A DNA stretch of 7,622 bases, from the NCBI GenBank assembly GCA_021814085.1, contig JAKAJA010000078.1, positions 1 to 7,622 on the forward strand. Reading direction: 5' to 3'. Under the pieces are notes generated by a model. The model was given only the letters and a program-made list of their open reading frames with translations, was not told the origin of the DNA and did no database searches. Below are positions 6,152 through 7,622 of the stretch, in pieces; within the stretch, counting starts at the first letter, position 1; each line of letters opens with the position of its first letter. The position numbers were made by a program, and so were the translations under genes. This DNA is from Acidobacteriota bacterium (GTDB lineage: Bacteria; Acidobacteriota; UBA4820; DSQY01).

Positions 6152-6163
6152 GAGGGCTATGTC

Positions 6164-6661
6164 ATGCGATACAAGGAGAGCGGATTCACTCTAATCGAGC
6201 TCTTGATTGTCGTGGCCATCATCGGCATCATCGCCGCCATCGCTATCCCCAATATGATTCTCGCCATCGACCGCGCGAGGCAGAAGCGCTCCATGGGAGA
6301 GACCCGGAGCGTGGCCACGGCGCTACACGAGTACGGCACCGACACGAACCAGTTTCCATCGGGATCGGGCGGCTTCGCGGCCGTGGACCCCGTAATCGGG
6401 GTTCCTGGCCTCGTTCCTGATTACGTCAAGAGCATTCCCACGCAGGATCCTTGGGGGTTCCAGTACGAGTATGCCGCCGATGACAAGGGGACGGACTTCG
6501 CCTACCGGGGCAAGGGCAGGGGCGGCCAACCCGATTCCCCCGCCTTTCCTGCCATCCTGAGTTCGACCATGACTCGCACGACCTGCTTCGAGTGCGACAT
6601 CGTATGGGTCGACAGCGCCTTGATGTTCTTTCCCGACGGGAATCAGAAGAGCTGTCAGTAA
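6164..6661 (+). CDS. Type IV pilin / GspG-like pseudopilin precursor
   Basis: The 165-residue product is a class III (type IV) prepilin. A short leader M-R-Y-K-E-S-G7 ends at the prepilin peptidase site and is followed by F8-T-L-I-E12, with Glu at mature position +5 and Phe at +1. The hydrophobic helix runs to P29. The globular part carries the GspG-type features L-H-E-Y-G-T-D (54-60), F-P (64-65) and Q-D-P-W-G-F-Q-Y (94-101). Cysteines C141, C144 and C164 could form a C-terminal disulfide loop. After cleavage it would be assembled by an inner-membrane pilus or type II secretion platform, none of which is encoded nearby. The ATG at 6164 has AGAGAGGG about seven bases upstream; the out-of-frame ATG at 6159 is not used. 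The sigma-54 promoter favours a pilus subunit role over a secretion pseudopilin, but similarity to GspG leaves both open. Confidence 0.9.
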   Translation: MRYKESGFTLIELLIVVAIIGIIAAIAIPNMILAIDRARQKRSMGETRSVATALHEYGTDTNQFPSGSGGFAAVDPVIGVPGLVPDYVKSIPTQDPWGFQYEYAADDKGTDFAYRGKGRGGQPDSPAFPAILSSTMTRTTCFECDIVWVDSALMFFPDGNQKSCQ

Positions 6662-6677
6662 GGTCCGGCCCCTTTTC

Positions 6678-6706
6678 TTGACAGTTTGGCACTCTACCCC
6701 TAAGGT
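6678..6706 (+). promoter_or_regulatory. Predicted sigma-70 promoter for the archaemetzincin-cytochrome genes
   Basis: A perfect -35 TTGACA (6678-6683) is followed after exactly 17 bases by TAAGGT (6701-6706), a weak -10. The start would fall near 6713, about 20 bases before the TTG start codon. It lies in the 71-base gap after the pilin stop, so the downstream pair can be transcribed independently of the pilin. Confidence 0.5.
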
Positions 6707-6718
6707 TAATCCCATAAC

Positions 6719-6726
6719 GGGGGGGG
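6719..6726 (+). repeat. G8 homopolymer tract in the leader of the archaemetzincin gene
   Basis: Eight consecutive G residues followed by four A residues lie directly before the TTG start at 6733. The tract is the only candidate ribosome-binding region. Its length could vary by slipped-strand mispairing and alter the spacing between transcription start and start codon; such variation is not shown here. Confidence 0.5.
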
Positions 6727-6732
6727 AAAACC

Positions 6733-7227
6733 TTGGGCGGGCTGTTCCGCGCCACCGGCAAGCAGGACTGCATCGTCGGCATCTTCCTGGATGGAGCCAT
6801 CACCCCGGCTCCGCACCGGGAGGCCGTGTTCCCCTTTCAAGCCGACACCCTGAGCGTGGAACCCTGGCCCCTCGCGGGTGGTGCGCCCGAGGTGCTGCTG
6901 GCGTGGCTCGGCAGGGCCTTTCCCCATAGGCCCCTCCTGGGCATCACCGGCCAAAAGTTGACGGAGTCCGGCGGCGTGCCGCTGCGCGGCCTCTCCGCCC
7001 TCGGAACGGGGGTCGCCGTGGTTTCCACGTGGTCCCTCGCGCCAGGAGACCTGTTGGGAGTCGTGCGCCACGAACTGGCCCACGCCCTGGGCCTCGATCA
7101 CTGCGGGGTCTGGGAATGTGCCCTGAACGAGCGCCCCCATCCCCTATCCCTGGCCGGCCGATCAGCGGAGCTCTGCCCGAAGTGCCTGAGACTCTGGAAC
7201 CAGCAGGTTCAGGCAGGTGCGGCGTGA
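6733..7227 (+). CDS. Archaemetzincin-type zinc metalloprotease (peptidase family M54)
   Basis: The 164-residue protein ends with the archaemetzincin signature: H113-E114-L-A-H117-A-L-G120-L-D-H123-C124, then four residues, C129, and finally C148-P-K-C151. H113, H117 and H123 would bind the catalytic zinc with E114 as the base, and the four cysteines a structural zinc. The preceding region, with L-G-I-T-G near 73-77 and V-A-V-V-S around 95-99, fits the family core strands. One departure stands out: the Met of the usual C-x-M (Met-turn) is Leu131, and the spacing from there to CxxC is 16 residues rather than 17. No signal peptide is seen, so a cytoplasmic location is likely. Physiological substrates of bacterial members are not established. 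The start is a TTG after a G8-A4 tract; this is the weakest part of the call, and the true N-terminus could differ slightly. The gene overlaps the following cytochrome gene by four bases (GTGA). Confidence 0.88.
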   Translation: MGGLFRATGKQDCIVGIFLDGAITPAPHREAVFPFQADTLSVEPWPLAGGAPEVLLAWLGRAFPHRPLLGITGQKLTESGGVPLRGLSALGTGVAVVSTWSLAPGDLLGVVRHELAHALGLDHCGVWECALNERPHPLSLAGRSAELCPKCLRLWNQQVQAGAA

Positions 7228-7622
7228 GGGGCGTCCGGCTTGCCGCCGTCCTCATTGCTGGCATCCTCACCTCCCCATTCGGACCGATGGCGGCCGGGCC
7301 GAGACCCCACCTTGGTTCCGGCGCCTGCCTTTCCTGTCACTTCAGCCAACTGCCCACCCTGCCCGCCGCGCCCTGCATCTCGTGCCACTCGGCCAACATG
7401 GATTTTCTCTCCGGGCACGAGCGTTCGGGGCAAGGGTTCGCCCTCTGGACCATCGGGGCGGCAGGGGGAGGAGGGGTTCTGGCCCTCGCCGTGATCTGCC
7501 TCGCGGGCGTCCGCAGGCTTCCGGCCGCCGGGGCGCTGCTCGCCCTGGCCGTCATGGCGGGTCCCGTGCCGGAGAAGGGCGGACCCTACCGGCCTCCGGT
7601 CGCCGGTGCGGTTCGGGTGGCC
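7224..7622 (+). CDS. Di-heme c-type cytochrome-like membrane protein, 3' end outside the window
   Basis: This is an open frame of 133 codons with no stop before the right edge. It begins with a GTG that overlaps the archaemetzincin stop (GTGA), so translation is probably coupled; only a weak AGG-type site precedes it. Residues 1-24 resemble a signal peptide or anchor (R2, R5, then a hydrophobic core to about 16, and an M-A-A-G end). Two heme-binding motifs follow: C35-L-S-C38-H39 and C51-I-S-C54-H55, only 16 residues apart. A glycine- and alanine-rich hydrophobic segment at about 72-95 is a likely transmembrane helix, with a second, shorter one near 100-113. The visible part suggests a periplasmic, membrane-tethered electron-transfer protein. 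Redox partner and full length are unknown. The CxxC pairs could instead bind zinc, but export and the His after each pair favour heme. I do not recognise a named family. Confidence 0.75.
   Translation, partial: MRGVRLAAVLIAGILTSPFGPMAAGPRPHLGSGACLSCHFSQLPTLPAAPCISCHSANMDFLSGHERSGQGFALWTIGAAGGGGVLALAVICLAGVRRLPAAGALLALAVMAGPVPEKGGPYRPPVAGAVRVA

Noticed and set aside
6659..6678. Possible terminator after the pilin gene (AAGG...CCTT then TTCTT)
   Set aside because: The stem is only four bases with a seven-base loop; the T-rich run alone is insufficient.

Overview
The window is GC-rich bacterial chromosomal DNA with tightly packed genes, frequent GTG/TTG starts and purine-rich Shine-Dalgarno sites. 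It contains an HD-GYP protein, a sigma-54-driven pilin and a CxxCH cytochrome. This combination would suit a Gram-negative with type IV pili and c-type cytochromes, such as an Acidobacteriota or deltaproteobacterial-type lineage. That placement is inference, as no marker gene fixes the taxon. I see no rRNA, tRNA, CRISPR array, transposase or phage gene.

Layout, left to right. (1) 55-1341 (+) encodes a double HD-type protein: a degenerate N-terminal HD half and a complete C-terminal HD-GYP half (cyclic-di-GMP phosphodiesterase type). The first 40 bases of the window nearly duplicate codons 19-31 of this gene. (2) A leftward pair, 2643-1990 (hemolysin III/PAQR-type membrane protein) then 1983-1384 (GNAT acetyltransferase), converges on the HD-GYP gene. 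(3) The 230-base gap 2644-2873 holds a head-to-head pair of REP-like palindromes and a short tandem duplication. (4) A leftward, translationally coupled pair, 4705-3377 (CNNM/CorC-type membrane protein with CBS domains) then 3377-2874 (DUF985-type cupin), is driven from a TATAAT box at 4746-4751. (5) A divergent rightward gene, 4868-5989, encodes a membrane-anchored YaeI/YkuE-type metallophosphoesterase. (6) The gap 5990-6163 holds a strong sigma-54 (-24/-12) promoter, upstream GTGRCA repeats and a small palindrome at the predicted transcription start. It drives a type IV pilin / GspG-like pseudopilin at 6164-6661. (7) A TTGACA promoter and a G8 tract precede an archaemetzincin-type zinc protease (6733-7227). 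A 4-base overlap joins this to the start of a gene for a membrane-anchored di-heme c-type cytochrome (7224 to beyond the right edge).

Most genes are housekeeping or envelope functions without an obvious shared pathway. The least ordinary part is the right third: a solitary sigma-54-controlled pilin-like gene, then an archaemetzincin carrying Leu at the usual Met-turn position and coupled to a small di-heme protein. I find no convincing defence or mobile system in the window.
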